Shown here: positions 9,039-18,309 of the stretch, in pieces
How the letters are laid out: the number at the start of each line of letters is the position of its first letter
Position numbering within the stretch: the first letter of the stretch is position 1
NCBI RefSeq assembly: GCF_900167125.1
Contig: NZ_FUYC01000003.1
Location: forward strand, 62,001 to 126,000
Reading direction: 5' to 3'
Origin: Paucidesulfovibrio gracilis DSM 16080
Lineage (GTDB): Bacteria > Desulfobacterota > Desulfovibrionia > Desulfovibrionales > Desulfovibrionaceae
DNA: 64,000 bases
The notes under the pieces: model-generated
The model's input: the letters and a program-made list of their open reading frames with translations, nothing else
The model's database searches: none
Told to the model about the DNA's origin: nothing
Program-made: the position numbers and the translations under genes

Positions 9039-9644
9039 GTGCAACAACTGCCTGCCCCCCTCCGCGAGGTGGTGGACCAATTCGCAGGGCTGCCCGGCAT
9101 CGGGCCGAAATCCGCGCTGCGTATTGCGTTGACGCTTTTGAAAATGCCAGAAGAACGGGCCAGGGCGTTTGGGCGTTCTGTCTTGGAATTGCGGGACAAC
9201 TTGTGCCTTTGCCAGGAATGCGGCTCCCTTTCGGAATCGAATCCCTGTCAGCTTTGTTCCGATCCGGAGCGTGACGACTCTCAGCTTTGTGTCGTGGCGG
9301 AGTGGGATTCGTTGCTGGTTTTGGAGGAAATGGGCCAATTCCGTGGGCGGTACATGATTCTGGGGGGATTGCTGGATCCGCTCAGTGGGAACGATGCCTG
9401 TAGCCTCGAATTTGAACGACTTCGCGAACGAATGGAGCGGGGTACGGTTCGGGAGCTGATATTGGCCCTCGGTGCCACGCTGGAGTCCGAAACAACCTGT
9501 TCTCATGTGAAGAATTTGGTTGAAAAGGGATGGCCGGGGGTCCGTGTCTCCCGATTGGCTCAAGGCATCCCCATGGGGGGAGAGGTCAAGTACATGGACA
9601 AGGAAACGTTGCGTCAATCCTTGATGCACCGGCAGTCCCTGTAA
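9039..9644 (+). CDS. recR: Recombination mediator RecR
   Basis: The 201-residue RecR acts with RecO and RecF to load RecA on gapped DNA. It shows the helix-hairpin-helix GLPGIGPKSALRIAL, the zinc finger CLCQECGSLSESNPCQLC and a Toprim domain (LCVVAEWDSLLVLEEMGQ, then MILGGLLDPLSG). Translation appears to start at GTG, nine bases after the ybaB stop. It is the third gene of the dnaX-ybaB-recR cluster. Confidence 0.96.
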   Translation: MQQLPAPLREVVDQFAGLPGIGPKSALRIALTLLKMPEERARAFGRSVLELRDNLCLCQECGSLSESNPCQLCSDPERDDSQLCVVAEWDSLLVLEEMGQFRGRYMILGGLLDPLSGNDACSLEFERLRERMERGTVRELILALGATLESETTCSHVKNLVEKGWPGVRVSRLAQGIPMGGEVKYMDKETLRQSLMHRQSL

Positions 9645-9767
9645 CTTGTCGGCATAGCCTGTCTGCACCATGGTGGTGGGGAGGGATGTGGTTCGTTGAT
9701 CTCCCCAGTCTCCTTGTACATTTTCCGGAGCTAGGATCTCGCCTTGCTCCTGTTTTGATTTGCCAGT

Positions 9768-9796
9768 AAAAGGGCCGGAGTCCCGGCCCTTTTTTC
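9768..9796 (+). terminator. Rho-independent terminator after recR
   Basis: GGGCCGG and CCGGCCC pair across a 4-base loop, flanked by AAAA before and a run of six Ts after. It separates recR from recD2. Confidence 0.85.
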
Positions 9797-9824
9797 GTTT
9801 CCCCGACCGGGTGAGGGAGTCCGC

Positions 9825-12020
9825 ATGTCCACCGTACTGGAAGCTGAAGTACTGTCCGTTGTCTATCATAATGAAGGGAGCGGCTGGGTTGTTGCGCGCG
9901 TTCGCGCCAAGGAGGAACCCGGTCAGGTGACCATTGTGGGAACATTGGGGCGCTTGACCCCGGGAGAATCGTTGGTCCTGAAGGGGGAATGGAAAACGCA
10001 TCCCAAATTCGGACGGCAACTTGAAGTGGCATCCTTTGAACAGGCTCGTCCTGCCACGGAAAACGGTGTCATCAAATATCTTGCTTCCGCAGCCATCAAA
10101 GGCATCGGTCCCACCACAGCGGAGCGCATGGTCAAGCGATTCGGCGTGGAAGTCCTGGATATTCTGGATAATGACCCTGAGAAACTTTTGGAAATTCGCG
10201 GAATATCCAAGAATAAGCTCAAAGGGATTCTGGAATCCTGGGATACGCAGCGCGAGATCAAGAACCTGATTGTTTTCCTGCATAGTCATGAAGTGCCGCC
10301 CACGTTTGCCGGTCGAATTTTTAAGATACATGGTGCGCAGTCCGTGCGTCGGCTCAAGGAAAATCCCTATGAGCTGGTGTATGAGATTCGGGGGGTGGGG
10401 TTTCGCACGGCAGATAGTATGGCCCTGAAACTGGGCTTTCCGGCAGATTCACCACAGCGGATTCAGGCCGCGGTAGTGTTTTGTCTGTTTTCCATGAGTG
10501 AGCGGGGCGGCCATTTGTACGTTCCCAGAACCAAGCTCCTGCATGAAGCGGCCAAGCTGCTGGAAGTGGGGGACGTGGAGTTGTTGGAAGACGCTCTTGG
10601 CGTGCTTGAGGAGAAAAAGCGCATTCATATGGAAGACCTACCTGGTGAAGATCAGGAACAGGCCGTGTACCTCTGGCATTTTTATCGATACGAGCGGGAG
10701 ATCGCCCGGCGGCTTTATGAGCTGCTTTCTCATCCTTCGCCCGTGAGTCGGAAGGATGTTGAGCAGGCCTTGCCCAAGGTAGAGACGGAATTGGGCTTTG
10801 CCCTCACGGATGAGCAACGTGAGGCCGTGTTGGGAGCCTGCACAAATAAGGCATTTATTATCACCGGCGGACCGGGAACGGGCAAGACGACCATCACAAG
10901 GGCTATTGTAGCCACGCTCCGTCGTCTGGGACTTAAGCCCAAGCTGGCCGCTCCCACGGGACGTGCTGCCAAACGGCTTTCCGAGGCCACTGGCCGCAGT
11001 GCCCTGACGCTGCACCGCATGTTGCAGTTCCAGCCGGACGGGGGATTCCAGTATGGGGAGGACAAGAAACTCAAGGCCGATGCCATGCTGGTTGACGAGG
11101 CTTCCATGCTGGATGCATATCTCTGTCTTTCCGTGCTTCGTGCCTTACCGTTGACCTGCCGTTTGATCCTGGTGGGAGACGTCAACCAGCTGCCCAGCGT
11201 GGGACCGGGCAACGTGTTGGCGGATTTGATTCGTTCCGATGTGCTACCCATGGCAAGTTTGTCGCATATTTTTCGTCAAGCTCAGGAAAGCGCCATTGTT
11301 ACCAATGCCCACCGCATCAATGACGGGCAATTTCCGGATGAAAGCCCGCATCCCCCGCCGCGTGCGGATTTCTTTTGGGTGCGGCAGGACGACCCCTCCC
11401 AAGTGCAGCGCATTATCGTGGAAACGGTCTGCGACCGAATGGGCGAACGGTATGGCCTGAACCCCATGCGGGATGTGCAGGTGCTTACGCCGATGCATAA
11501 GGGGGAAGTCGGAACCCAGGCGCTGAACAAGCTGTTGCAGCAGCGGCTCAATCCTCCGTCTCTTTCGGCCAAGGGGCATCAGATCAAGCGTGGCTTTCAG
11601 GTCTTCCGTCCCGGGGACAGGGTGCTCCAGCTTCGGAATAATTATGAAAAAGAAGTCTTCAACGGCGATCTTGGCTGGATCGAGGACGTGGACGCCTCTG
11701 CCGGGGAGTTGTCCGTGGATTTTGATGGAAATCTGGTCTATTACGAATCTTCGGAATTGGATGATTTAACCCTTGCCTATGCCGTATCGGTTCACAAATC
11801 CCAAGGCAGCGAGTACCCGGCCATTGTGGTGCCGGTCGTCACCCAGCACTACATCATGCTGCAACGCAATTTGTTGTACACAGCGTTGACCCGCGCCCGA
11901 AAGCTGGCCGTCATGGTGGGCGGGGAAAAGGCCTTTGGCATTGGCCTCCGAAACGTGGATGCCTTTAAGCGGCATACTCGGCTCAATGATCGTCTCCGGG
12001 GGCTGTTCGACCAAATTTGA
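9825..12020 (+). CDS. recD2: RecD-like 5'-3' DNA helicase (RecD2)
   Basis: The 731-residue superfamily 1 helicase has the RecD2 layout. An N-terminal OB-like region contains VTIVGTLGRLTPGESLVLKG. A helix-hairpin-helix region follows (IKGIGPTTAERMVKRFG and VRGVGFRTADSMALKLG-like segments). Walker A is GGPGTGKTTITRAI near residue 347, motif II is LVDEASMLD, and the C-terminal UvrD-like motif is VHKSQGSEYPAIVVPV. RecD2 proteins act without RecBC in DNA repair. The gene stands alone after a terminator. Confidence 0.93.
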   Translation: MSTVLEAEVLSVVYHNEGSGWVVARVRAKEEPGQVTIVGTLGRLTPGESLVLKGEWKTHPKFGRQLEVASFEQARPATENGVIKYLASAAIKGIGPTTAERMVKRFGVEVLDILDNDPEKLLEIRGISKNKLKGILESWDTQREIKNLIVFLHSHEVPPTFAGRIFKIHGAQSVRRLKENPYELVYEIRGVGFRTADSMALKLGFPADSPQRIQAAVVFCLFSMSERGGHLYVPRTKLLHEAAKLLEVGDVELLEDALGVLEEKKRIHMEDLPGEDQEQAVYLWHFYRYEREIARRLYELLSHPSPVSRKDVEQALPKVETELGFALTDEQREAVLGACTNKAFIITGGPGTGKTTITRAIVATLRRLGLKPKLAAPTGRAAKRLSEATGRSALTLHRMLQFQPDGGFQYGEDKKLKADAMLVDEASMLDAYLCLSVLRALPLTCRLILVGDVNQLPSVGPGNVLADLIRSDVLPMASLSHIFRQAQESAIVTNAHRINDGQFPDESPHPPPRADFFWVRQDDPSQVQRIIVETVCDRMGERYGLNPMRDVQVLTPMHKGEVGTQALNKLLQQRLNPPSLSAKGHQIKRGFQVFRPGDRVLQLRNNYEKEVFNGDLGWIEDVDASAGELSVDFDGNLVYYESSELDDLTLAYAVSVHKSQGSEYPAIVVPVVTQHYIMLQRNLLYTALTRARKLAVMVGGEKAFGIGLRNVDAFKRHTRLNDRLRGLFDQI

Positions 12021-12282
12021 CCCCGGTAAGCGCCCACACCAAGATTGCCAGCCATAATGAAGGCCGGTTTGTTCGGTGTGCGGGATCCATTGGACAGTGG
12101 TGTTTTTCGTTAGCCCCCTGTTTTAGTCTGAAATTTTTCTAATCCTCCCTCCTTCCCCCTTTCATCCCACGCAAAATGTGTTATGTTTTCCCTGTGTCTT
12201 CGATACGAATGCGCGGTGCCCGGGACGGCCCGGTAGGCACCGCGTTTTGTCGCAATCCATTCCAGCAATAAGTGAGGAACGC

Positions 12283-12789
12283 ATGCTTAGTGAAAAGATG
12301 GAACAGGCCATTAATGAACAAATTAAATGGGAGTTTTACTCCGCATACTTGTACCTTTCCATGTCCGCCTATTTTCAGGATCTGGGACTGCCCGGTTTTG
12401 CGCAATGGATGGAGGCCCAATACCAGGAGGAGGTCTTCCACGCCATGAAGATGTTTCGCTACGTTGGAGAGCAGGGAGGCCGTGTGCGGCTTCAGTCCAT
12501 TGACCAACCGGATCATGAATGGGCGTCACCGTTGGCGTGCATGGAGTTTTCGCTCAACCATGAACGTGAAGTGACCCGGCGCATCAACGAACTGGCTTCC
12601 CTGGCGCAGGACGAGCGGGACCACGCCACATTCATCTTTATGCAGTGGTTTGTCTCCGAACAGGTGGAAGAGGAAGACACCTTCGGCGATGTGGTCGGCA
12701 AGCTCAAGCTCGTGGGCGATGGCGGCGGCCTTTTCATGTTGGATCGGGATCTTGGGGCGCGTGTGTTTACGCCACCGACCAACGAGTAG
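12283..12789 (+). CDS. Bacterial ferritin (FtnA-like)
   Basis: The 168-residue four-helix protein stores iron as ferric mineral. Ferroxidase ligands are recognisable: the Glu in IKWEFYSAYLYLSMSAYF, the Glu and His in EEVFHAMKMFRY, and later Glu residues in NHEREVTRRI and FVSEQVEEED. It lacks the heme-binding context of bacterioferritin. The start follows GTGAGGAAC; an in-frame upstream extension has no ribosome site. About 260 non-coding bases lie upstream, where I saw no convincing Fur box. Confidence 0.95.
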   Translation: MLSEKMEQAINEQIKWEFYSAYLYLSMSAYFQDLGLPGFAQWMEAQYQEEVFHAMKMFRYVGEQGGRVRLQSIDQPDHEWASPLACMEFSLNHEREVTRRINELASLAQDERDHATFIFMQWFVSEQVEEEDTFGDVVGKLKLVGDGGGLFMLDRDLGARVFTPPTNE

Positions 12790-12912
12790 TTCCTCTATGG
12801 AAGCGCCGGTCTTGCTGTCCGGCGCTTTTCGGTTGGCTCGGGTATCGGCCTGTCCGCACACGGAGAGGGTAACACCGGTTTACAATCAAACCCATTGTGG
12901 CAAGGAGGAAGG

Positions 12913-14607
12913 ATGCCTGAAACCGCAGTGAACATCCTGGTGGGAGGCGAGGCCGGACAAGGGCTGGCCACCATCGGAGAACTTATGGCCAAGGCGTTGA
13001 CCCGGGCCGGATATGAAATGGCCGTTACCCAGGACTACCAATCTCGAATCCGGGGCGGGCATAATACGTTTGCCATCCGTGCGGGGGTGGAACCGATCTG
13101 GGGACCGGAAGAGGGGATCGATATCCTCGTGGCTCTCAACCAGGAAACCGTGGACAGGCATGGTCCACTGCTGAAGCCGGGGGGCGTGGTCGTGGCCGGT
13201 CAACGTGTGGAGCTGGGCGGATATTCCGGTCTGCAGGTGCCGTTTCGTGAATTGGCTCCCAAGCCCATCTACCATAATGTGGCGGCTCTGGGCGTGCTTG
13301 GTGCCACGCTGTGCGGCGATCCGGCCATTCTGGAAAAGCTGGTTTCGGATACATTCTCCGGCAAAGGGGACGAGGTCGTTCGTACCAACCTGGAAGTGCT
13401 CCGAAAAGCGTATGAATGGGTTGCGGCCCAGGATTATGGCTTTACCTGCATGCCGTCCCCGCCGGAACCGCAACAGGAACGGCTGATGCTGCATGGTAAT
13501 CAGGCCTTGGCTCTGGGGGCGTTGGCCGCAGGCTGCAATTTTGTATCATTTTATCCCATGACGCCCTCCACCTCCATCGCCCTGACGTTGATCGGCAAAG
13601 GGCGTGATTTGGGGCTGGTTTCGGAGCAGGCCGAAGATGAAATCGCGGCGCTGAATATGGCCTTGGGAGCCTCGTATGCCGGGGCGCGGGCGTGCGTGAC
13701 CACCTCCGGGGGCGGGTTTGCGCTCATGGTGGAGGCCGTGAGCCTTGCTGGCATCACGGAAACCCCCGTGGTCATCTTTCTGGTCCAGCGTCCTGGCCCG
13801 GCAACGGGATTGCCCACGCGGACCGAACAGGCGGATTTGAATGTAGCACTTCACGCCGGGCATGGTGAGTTTCCGCGTGCCTTGCTTACTCCCGGTACGG
13901 TGGAGGAGTGCTTCCACTTTGCCCATCTTGCGTTCGACCTTGCAGAGCGGCATCAGTCCCCGGTGATCGTACTTTCGGACCAGTTCCTTGCGGACCAGTA
14001 TCGCAGTGTCGCGCCGTTTGATTTGGCGGCATTGCCGGAGGGTGACCGTCCTTTGCTGGAGGTCGATGACCCGGCGACATACCAGCGCTACGCCTTGACG
14101 GAAGATGGGGTCAGCCCACGAGTGATACCGGGCTTTTCCACGGCCCTGGTCAAGGTGGACAGCGATGAGCATGACCAGGAGGGGCATATTGATGAAACCC
14201 CGGAAAACCGCATGGCCCAAAACGAAAAACGGTTGCGCAAAGGGGCCGGACTGCGTTCGGATGTGATCCCGCCGGAGCTGCTCGGCCCGGAGGATGCGGA
14301 CGTGTTGTTGGTTTGTTGGGGATCCGGACTGGGGGCGTGTGTTGAGGCCATGCAACAGCGCAATGCGCAAGGCCAGAGCACAGCTGTTTTGCATTTTAAA
14401 CAGGTCTGGCCCATGCGTGAGGATCAATTCATGCCGTTTCTTGAGCGGGCGAAAACTGTGGTGGGAGTGGAAGGCAACGCCACTGGACAGTTTGCTGGGC
14501 TTGTGCGTCGGGAAACCGGTTTTGTGTTCAGGGGGATGGTGCTGCGTGCCGATGGTTACCCCCTGACGGCCCGGTATGTGTTGGAAGGCCTTGAAAGTTT
14601 GGTCTGA
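12913..14607 (+). CDS. 2-oxoacid:acceptor oxidoreductase, fused gamma-alpha subunit
   Basis: The 564-residue protein fuses a gamma domain (residues about 1-180, GGEAGQGLATIGELMAKAL and DYQSRIRGGHNTFAIR) to an alpha domain (from about 195, SFYPMTPSTSIALTLI, EQAEDEIAALNMALGASYAG, TSGGGFALMVEA). With the next gene it forms a thiamine-diphosphate enzyme that decarboxylates a 2-oxoacid to an acyl-CoA and reduces ferredoxin. The substrate is not fixed by these motifs; 2-oxoglutarate or pyruvate are both possible. A clear AGGAGGA site precedes the ATG. Confidence 0.93.
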   Translation: MPETAVNILVGGEAGQGLATIGELMAKALTRAGYEMAVTQDYQSRIRGGHNTFAIRAGVEPIWGPEEGIDILVALNQETVDRHGPLLKPGGVVVAGQRVELGGYSGLQVPFRELAPKPIYHNVAALGVLGATLCGDPAILEKLVSDTFSGKGDEVVRTNLEVLRKAYEWVAAQDYGFTCMPSPPEPQQERLMLHGNQALALGALAAGCNFVSFYPMTPSTSIALTLIGKGRDLGLVSEQAEDEIAALNMALGASYAGARACVTTSGGGFALMVEAVSLAGITETPVVIFLVQRPGPATGLPTRTEQADLNVALHAGHGEFPRALLTPGTVEECFHFAHLAFDLAERHQSPVIVLSDQFLADQYRSVAPFDLAALPEGDRPLLEVDDPATYQRYALTEDGVSPRVIPGFSTALVKVDSDEHDQEGHIDETPENRMAQNEKRLRKGAGLRSDVIPPELLGPEDADVLLVCWGSGLGACVEAMQQRNAQGQSTAVLHFKQVWPMREDQFMPFLERAKTVVGVEGNATGQFAGLVRRETGFVFRGMVLRADGYPLTARYVLEGLESLV

Positions 14608-14624
14608 AGCCTGGAGGAATAGCC

Positions 14625-15476
14625 ATGACGACAATAGAAGAATTCGGCACCTACGAAACCGCGTGGTGCCCCGGTTGCGGCAATCACGCTATTCTGAAGG
14701 CTGTGAAACAGGCTTTTGCCGGGATGGGACTGGCTCCTCATGAAGTGTTGCTGGTTTCCGGTATTGGCCAGGCAGCCAAACTTCCGCAGTATCTGCGGTG
14801 CAATATGTTCAACGGACTGCATGGCCGTGCGCTGCCTGCGGCAACAGGAGCACGACTGGCCAACCCCGGGCTGAAGGTTTTCGCTGTCAGCGGCGACGGG
14901 TGCACGTATGGCGAGGGGGGCAACCATTTTCTTGCTGCGTTGCGCCGTAATCCGGACATCACGCTGCTGGCGCACGACAACCAGATTTATGGGCTGACCA
15001 AGGGACAGGCCAGTCCCACAACGACCTTCGGTCAGAAGACCAAGGCCCAGCCCGCAGGACAGCCTTCAGCCCCTCTCAATCCTGTGGCGCTTGCCGTGGC
15101 CATGCGCGTGAGCTTTGTGGCCCGTGCCTTTTCCGGGGAGGCGGAGCATTTGGTGGAAATGATCACCCAAGCCGCGAACACCCCCGGATTCGCTTTGGTG
15201 GATGTGCTCCAGCCGTGCGTTTCCTTCAACAAGGTCAATACGTTCGGGTGGTATAAAGAGCGTTGTTACAAACTGGACAAGGAACATGACCCCACCGACT
15301 GGGGCGCGGCCATGCGCCTGGCCGACGAATTTGGCGAGAGAATCCCCTTGGGGGTGATTTGGCAGGGCGACCGTGAGCCTTTTGAGGCTGCGGCGTCTGG
15401 AAAGGCTGCAACGGCTTTGGCAAAGCATCGTCCGGATTCGGCCATGCTGGAACAAGTGCTGCGTTCGTTTGCTTAG
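14625..15476 (+). CDS. 2-oxoacid:ferredoxin oxidoreductase beta subunit
   Basis: This 283-residue beta subunit binds thiamine diphosphate (VSGDGCTYGEGGNHFLAALRRN followed by LLAHDNQIYGLTKGQ). Cysteines at WCPGCGNH, RCNMFNG and LQPCVSFN match the pattern that holds a [4Fe-4S] cluster in two-subunit OFORs. It follows the fused gamma-alpha gene by 17 bases with a GGAGGAA site. No separate ferredoxin-domain subunit is encoded here, unlike the kor cluster at 48.9-51.7 kb. Confidence 0.94.
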   Translation: MTTIEEFGTYETAWCPGCGNHAILKAVKQAFAGMGLAPHEVLLVSGIGQAAKLPQYLRCNMFNGLHGRALPAATGARLANPGLKVFAVSGDGCTYGEGGNHFLAALRRNPDITLLAHDNQIYGLTKGQASPTTTFGQKTKAQPAGQPSAPLNPVALAVAMRVSFVARAFSGEAEHLVEMITQAANTPGFALVDVLQPCVSFNKVNTFGWYKERCYKLDKEHDPTDWGAAMRLADEFGERIPLGVIWQGDREPFEAAASGKAATALAKHRPDSAMLEQVLRSFA

Positions 15477-15486
15477 GGAGGAAGAA

Positions 15487-15834
15487 ATGCGAAAGGTTGC
15501 ATTGTTTGCGTTCAATGGAGAACTGATGTGCTTTGTCCATGTGTTGCTCAACGCACTGGATATGCACGAGGCTGGCAATGAAGCGACCATTGTTTTCGAG
15601 GGGGCAAGCGTCAAGTTGGTTCCAGAACTGGAGAAGGAAACCACCCCGTTTCATGGGTTGTATGCCCAGGCCCGCACAACCGGGCTGATCGGAGGCGTGT
15701 GCCGGGCCTGTTCTGCCAAGTTGGGCGTCTTGAAGTCCGTGGAGGATAGCGGGCTGCCGCTGTTGGATGATATGCAGGGACACCCGTCCATACGGGGCTT
15801 CATGGAACAGGGATATGAGATTTTGACGTTTTAA
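15487..15834 (+). CDS. Small DsrE-like protein next to the oxidoreductase
   Basis: The 115-residue cytoplasmic protein starts MRKVALFAFNGELMCFVHVL ten bases after the beta-subunit stop, with a good ribosome site (GGGAGGAAG). Its alpha/beta pattern, conserved-looking cysteines (CxxC in VCRACSAKLG) and length suggest the DsrE/DsrF/YchN fold. Members of that fold transfer sulfur or serve as small redox proteins. The position suggests an operon role with the OFOR. Its 3' end overlaps the convergent EAL/GGDEF gene by 35 bases. The fold assignment is by pattern only. Confidence 0.75.
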   Translation: MRKVALFAFNGELMCFVHVLLNALDMHEAGNEATIVFEGASVKLVPELEKETTPFHGLYAQARTTGLIGGVCRACSAKLGVLKSVEDSGLPLLDDMQGHPSIRGFMEQGYEILTF

Positions 15835-18136
15835 GCGGCAGGCGGGGCGGTTTTGTCTCAAGAGGCGGGCTGTCCCGCCGGTCGCGTACATACGCATTGC
15901 CCGGAATGGACTTGGCGTATTTCTTGATTCCAGCGGCCCGTTCGCTGATCTCCTTGAAGCTGGTCGGGCCTTCAATGGAAATAATGCCCAATGAGATGGA
16001 CACCAAGGGGTATTCCCGTTGCCGTCCGTCCCGTCCCGTTGCCTTGATCCAGCCCCGGTCCCGATCTTCCACGCAGTAGCAATTTCGAACAAGTCTTGAA
16101 AAACAGCGCACTGTGCCACGGCAGATGCGTTCGCTTTTTTCCGGGGGCGTGATGATGACGAAATCATCGCCACCGATGTGACAAAGTTTGCTTCCTGCCT
16201 GTCCATGACGTTTTGTAGCCCAGGACAGGATATCCGCAGCCAGCTTGATGATCATGTCCCCGTTTTTGAAGCCGTAAGTGTCGTTGTAGACTTTGAAATT
16301 GTCCAGGTCCGCATAGATGATGTCGAATGTTTCCCCGGAACGGATGCGTGATTCCAATTCTTTTTCCACAGCAACATTTCCCGGCAACCCGGAAAGAGGG
16401 TTGGTGCCTTTGGCCATTTCCACCTGAACCTGCGCCAGGGTATTCATGAGGCGTTGGACCGTGATGACGCCGAACAGCTTTTTGTGCCGCGTGATGATAA
16501 TATCGTCGTACGCCTTCAGCGTGGGGCGTTCCATGGCGAGCTTGGCGGCCTGCTCCACCGGAGTGCGTTCATCCACCACCAAGGGGGCTGAGTCCATCAC
16601 GTTGGTCACGGGCCGATTGAAGAAAAGGGCCATGCCGTATTGCGTTGTGAGCTGGCGGTTGAGGTGGTATTCCATCACCAATCCCAGGGGCCGACCGTCG
16701 TCCTCCACCACAAGATTGGAGATGTGTCGGTTTTCCTCGAAGAAACTGCGGGCCTCACAGGTCAGGAAGTCCTGATTCACCGGGTGGGGCGGTTCTGCCA
16801 GCTTCCCGACGGGAATGGAACAGGAAAAGGTTTCCTTGCTCAGGTCGGTCAGTGGCTTGATGGTTTGCGGGTCAATGGCCAGCTCGGGGCGGGGCGAGCC
16901 GGGACGTGCCAGGTAAAAGCCCTGTCCGAAGTGAACGCCCATGTCCACAAGGCAGGTGGTTTGTCCCTTTGTTTCAATTCCTTCGGCAAGGATCCGTGAG
17001 CCTATTTTATTTGCAAACGAGACAAAGGTTTCAATCAAGGCACGTTTGACCGGGTCGCGGTCCACATCCATGACCAGATTTTTGTCTATCTTTATGAAAT
17101 CCGGTCGGATCTCGGCAATAGATGTCAGGCCGGAATAGCCGGCTCCGGCATCGTCAACAGCTACGAGAAAACCTTGCGATCGATAATGAGCCAGCGTGCG
17201 GTAGAACAGATCAAAATTTTGGATGCTGTGTCGTTCTGTGATTTCAAAAATCACGTTTTCCGGGGTCAGACCCGCTTCTTCCAAGAGCTGTAAGGTTTTC
17301 CCCGGGGTAAAGTTCGGGTCGGCCATGGTCTTCGGGTGGATGTTCAGAAAGAGTTTTTGTCCACTGACGATGGCCCCAAGTCCGGAAATGGCCTTTTCAC
17401 GACAGATTTCTTCCAGCCGGAAGAGCCGTTCCAGTTTTTCCGCCATTTCAAAGAGCATGACCGGGGAGCGGAATGGAGAGCCTTTAGGACCGCGTGCCAG
17501 GGCTTCCCAGCCAAACACATTGCCGTTTTGGAAGTCCATGATCGGCTGATAGTGAATACGGATGTCGCCCCGTTCGATGATGTCGCGAAAATCATGGGCA
17601 AGGTCGAGCTGGCTGATGACGATCTGACAATGGGCGGCAGTGCGCGCTTCGTTGACGGCATGGAGGAAAGCGTTGGCCGGGGAGGTGGATCGTTTGGTCT
17701 TGAGAGTGGAAAATCCTATGCCAAGTTCCACTTCTCTGCCGGTTCGCTGGAGCATAAGCTGTTTGAGATCGTTTTGCACTTTGAGCTTGATGGCATAGGT
17801 CAAGTCTGCCAGTCGGGAGGTGTCTTTGCTAAGCAATGGCCAAAGGAGCAGCAGTTCGCCTGGGTTGCTTTGAAAAAGCACAGCCTGGTCTTGGCAGGCT
17901 TCCTCACGGGCGGCGTGCAGCAGACTGTCACCGAGTCGCTCTTCCAGTTGGGCCACAAGGGTCCGGCCATAGAGGTTGGTGAGTAGATAGTGGTCCTGTA
18001 TGTTGAAGACCAGCAATACCCAGTGCTCCGAATCGCCGATCTTGTCCAAAAGTCCCCGTTTCGACGCGATGCGCCGCGGGGTGGAACACCCGGGTGATTC
18101 CAGAGGCCGGACAAACGAGGACGTGTGTTGCGCCAT
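15800..18136 (-). CDS. Cyclic-di-GMP enzyme: EAL, CBS pair, GGDEF
   Basis: The 778-residue protein has no membrane segment. Residues about 35-180 look like a degenerate GGDEF fold (NIQDHYLLTNLYG, then NPGELLLLW where GGDEF would be). An EAL phosphodiesterase domain (about 190-430) keeps WEALARG, LFLNIHP, FEITERH, VDDAGAGYSGL, DFIKIDK, AEGIET and GQGFYLARP, so all usual metal and catalytic residues are present. A CBS pair follows (about 460-600). The C-terminal GGDEF domain has an intact GGDDF near residue 658 and no RxxD inhibitory site just before it. It probably both makes and degrades c-di-GMP. Confidence 0.93.
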   Translation of the reverse strand: MAQHTSSFVRPLESPGCSTPRRIASKRGLLDKIGDSEHWVLLVFNIQDHYLLTNLYGRTLVAQLEERLGDSLLHAAREEACQDQAVLFQSNPGELLLLWPLLSKDTSRLADLTYAIKLKVQNDLKQLMLQRTGREVELGIGFSTLKTKRSTSPANAFLHAVNEARTAAHCQIVISQLDLAHDFRDIIERGDIRIHYQPIMDFQNGNVFGWEALARGPKGSPFRSPVMLFEMAEKLERLFRLEEICREKAISGLGAIVSGQKLFLNIHPKTMADPNFTPGKTLQLLEEAGLTPENVIFEITERHSIQNFDLFYRTLAHYRSQGFLVAVDDAGAGYSGLTSIAEIRPDFIKIDKNLVMDVDRDPVKRALIETFVSFANKIGSRILAEGIETKGQTTCLVDMGVHFGQGFYLARPGSPRPELAIDPQTIKPLTDLSKETFSCSIPVGKLAEPPHPVNQDFLTCEARSFFEENRHISNLVVEDDGRPLGLVMEYHLNRQLTTQYGMALFFNRPVTNVMDSAPLVVDERTPVEQAAKLAMERPTLKAYDDIIITRHKKLFGVITVQRLMNTLAQVQVEMAKGTNPLSGLPGNVAVEKELESRIRSGETFDIIYADLDNFKVYNDTYGFKNGDMIIKLAADILSWATKRHGQAGSKLCHIGGDDFVIITPPEKSERICRGTVRCFSRLVRNCYCVEDRDRGWIKATGRDGRQREYPLVSISLGIISIEGPTSFKEISERAAGIKKYAKSIPGNAYVRDRRDSPPLETKPPRLPLKTSKSHIPVP

Positions 18137-18249
18137 GGGATCCTTTGAGCCGATATGTTTTGTTGTGGAACACTCGTTAGGTCAGAGTGGTATCCTCTGG
18201 CTGTGGATCAAATATGACGGATTGGTGACGATTCTGTGTCGTTTGGAGC

Positions 18250-18285
18250 AAAAAAAAAACGCGCACCGACCGTAATCGATGCGCG
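18250..18285 (-). terminator. Rho-independent terminator of the acetyl-CoA carboxylase genes
   Basis: On the minus strand, CGCGCA and TGCGCG pair over a 14-base loop and are followed by a run of about ten Ts. It lies about 25 bases after the carboxyltransferase stop codon. Confidence 0.85.
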
Positions 18286-18309
18286 CAGGTTTGATTCATT
18301 GAACAGTGC

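Noticed and set aside
8346-10331. Long minus-strand open frame across dnaX, ybaB, recR and recD2
   Set aside because: It is antisense to four well-supported genes and has no recognisable motif.
12100-12160. Possible Fur or PerR box before ferritin (TTAG...CTAA around GAAATTTTTC)
   Set aside because: The two arms match poorly and the pattern fits neither consensus; the flavodoxin site is far better.
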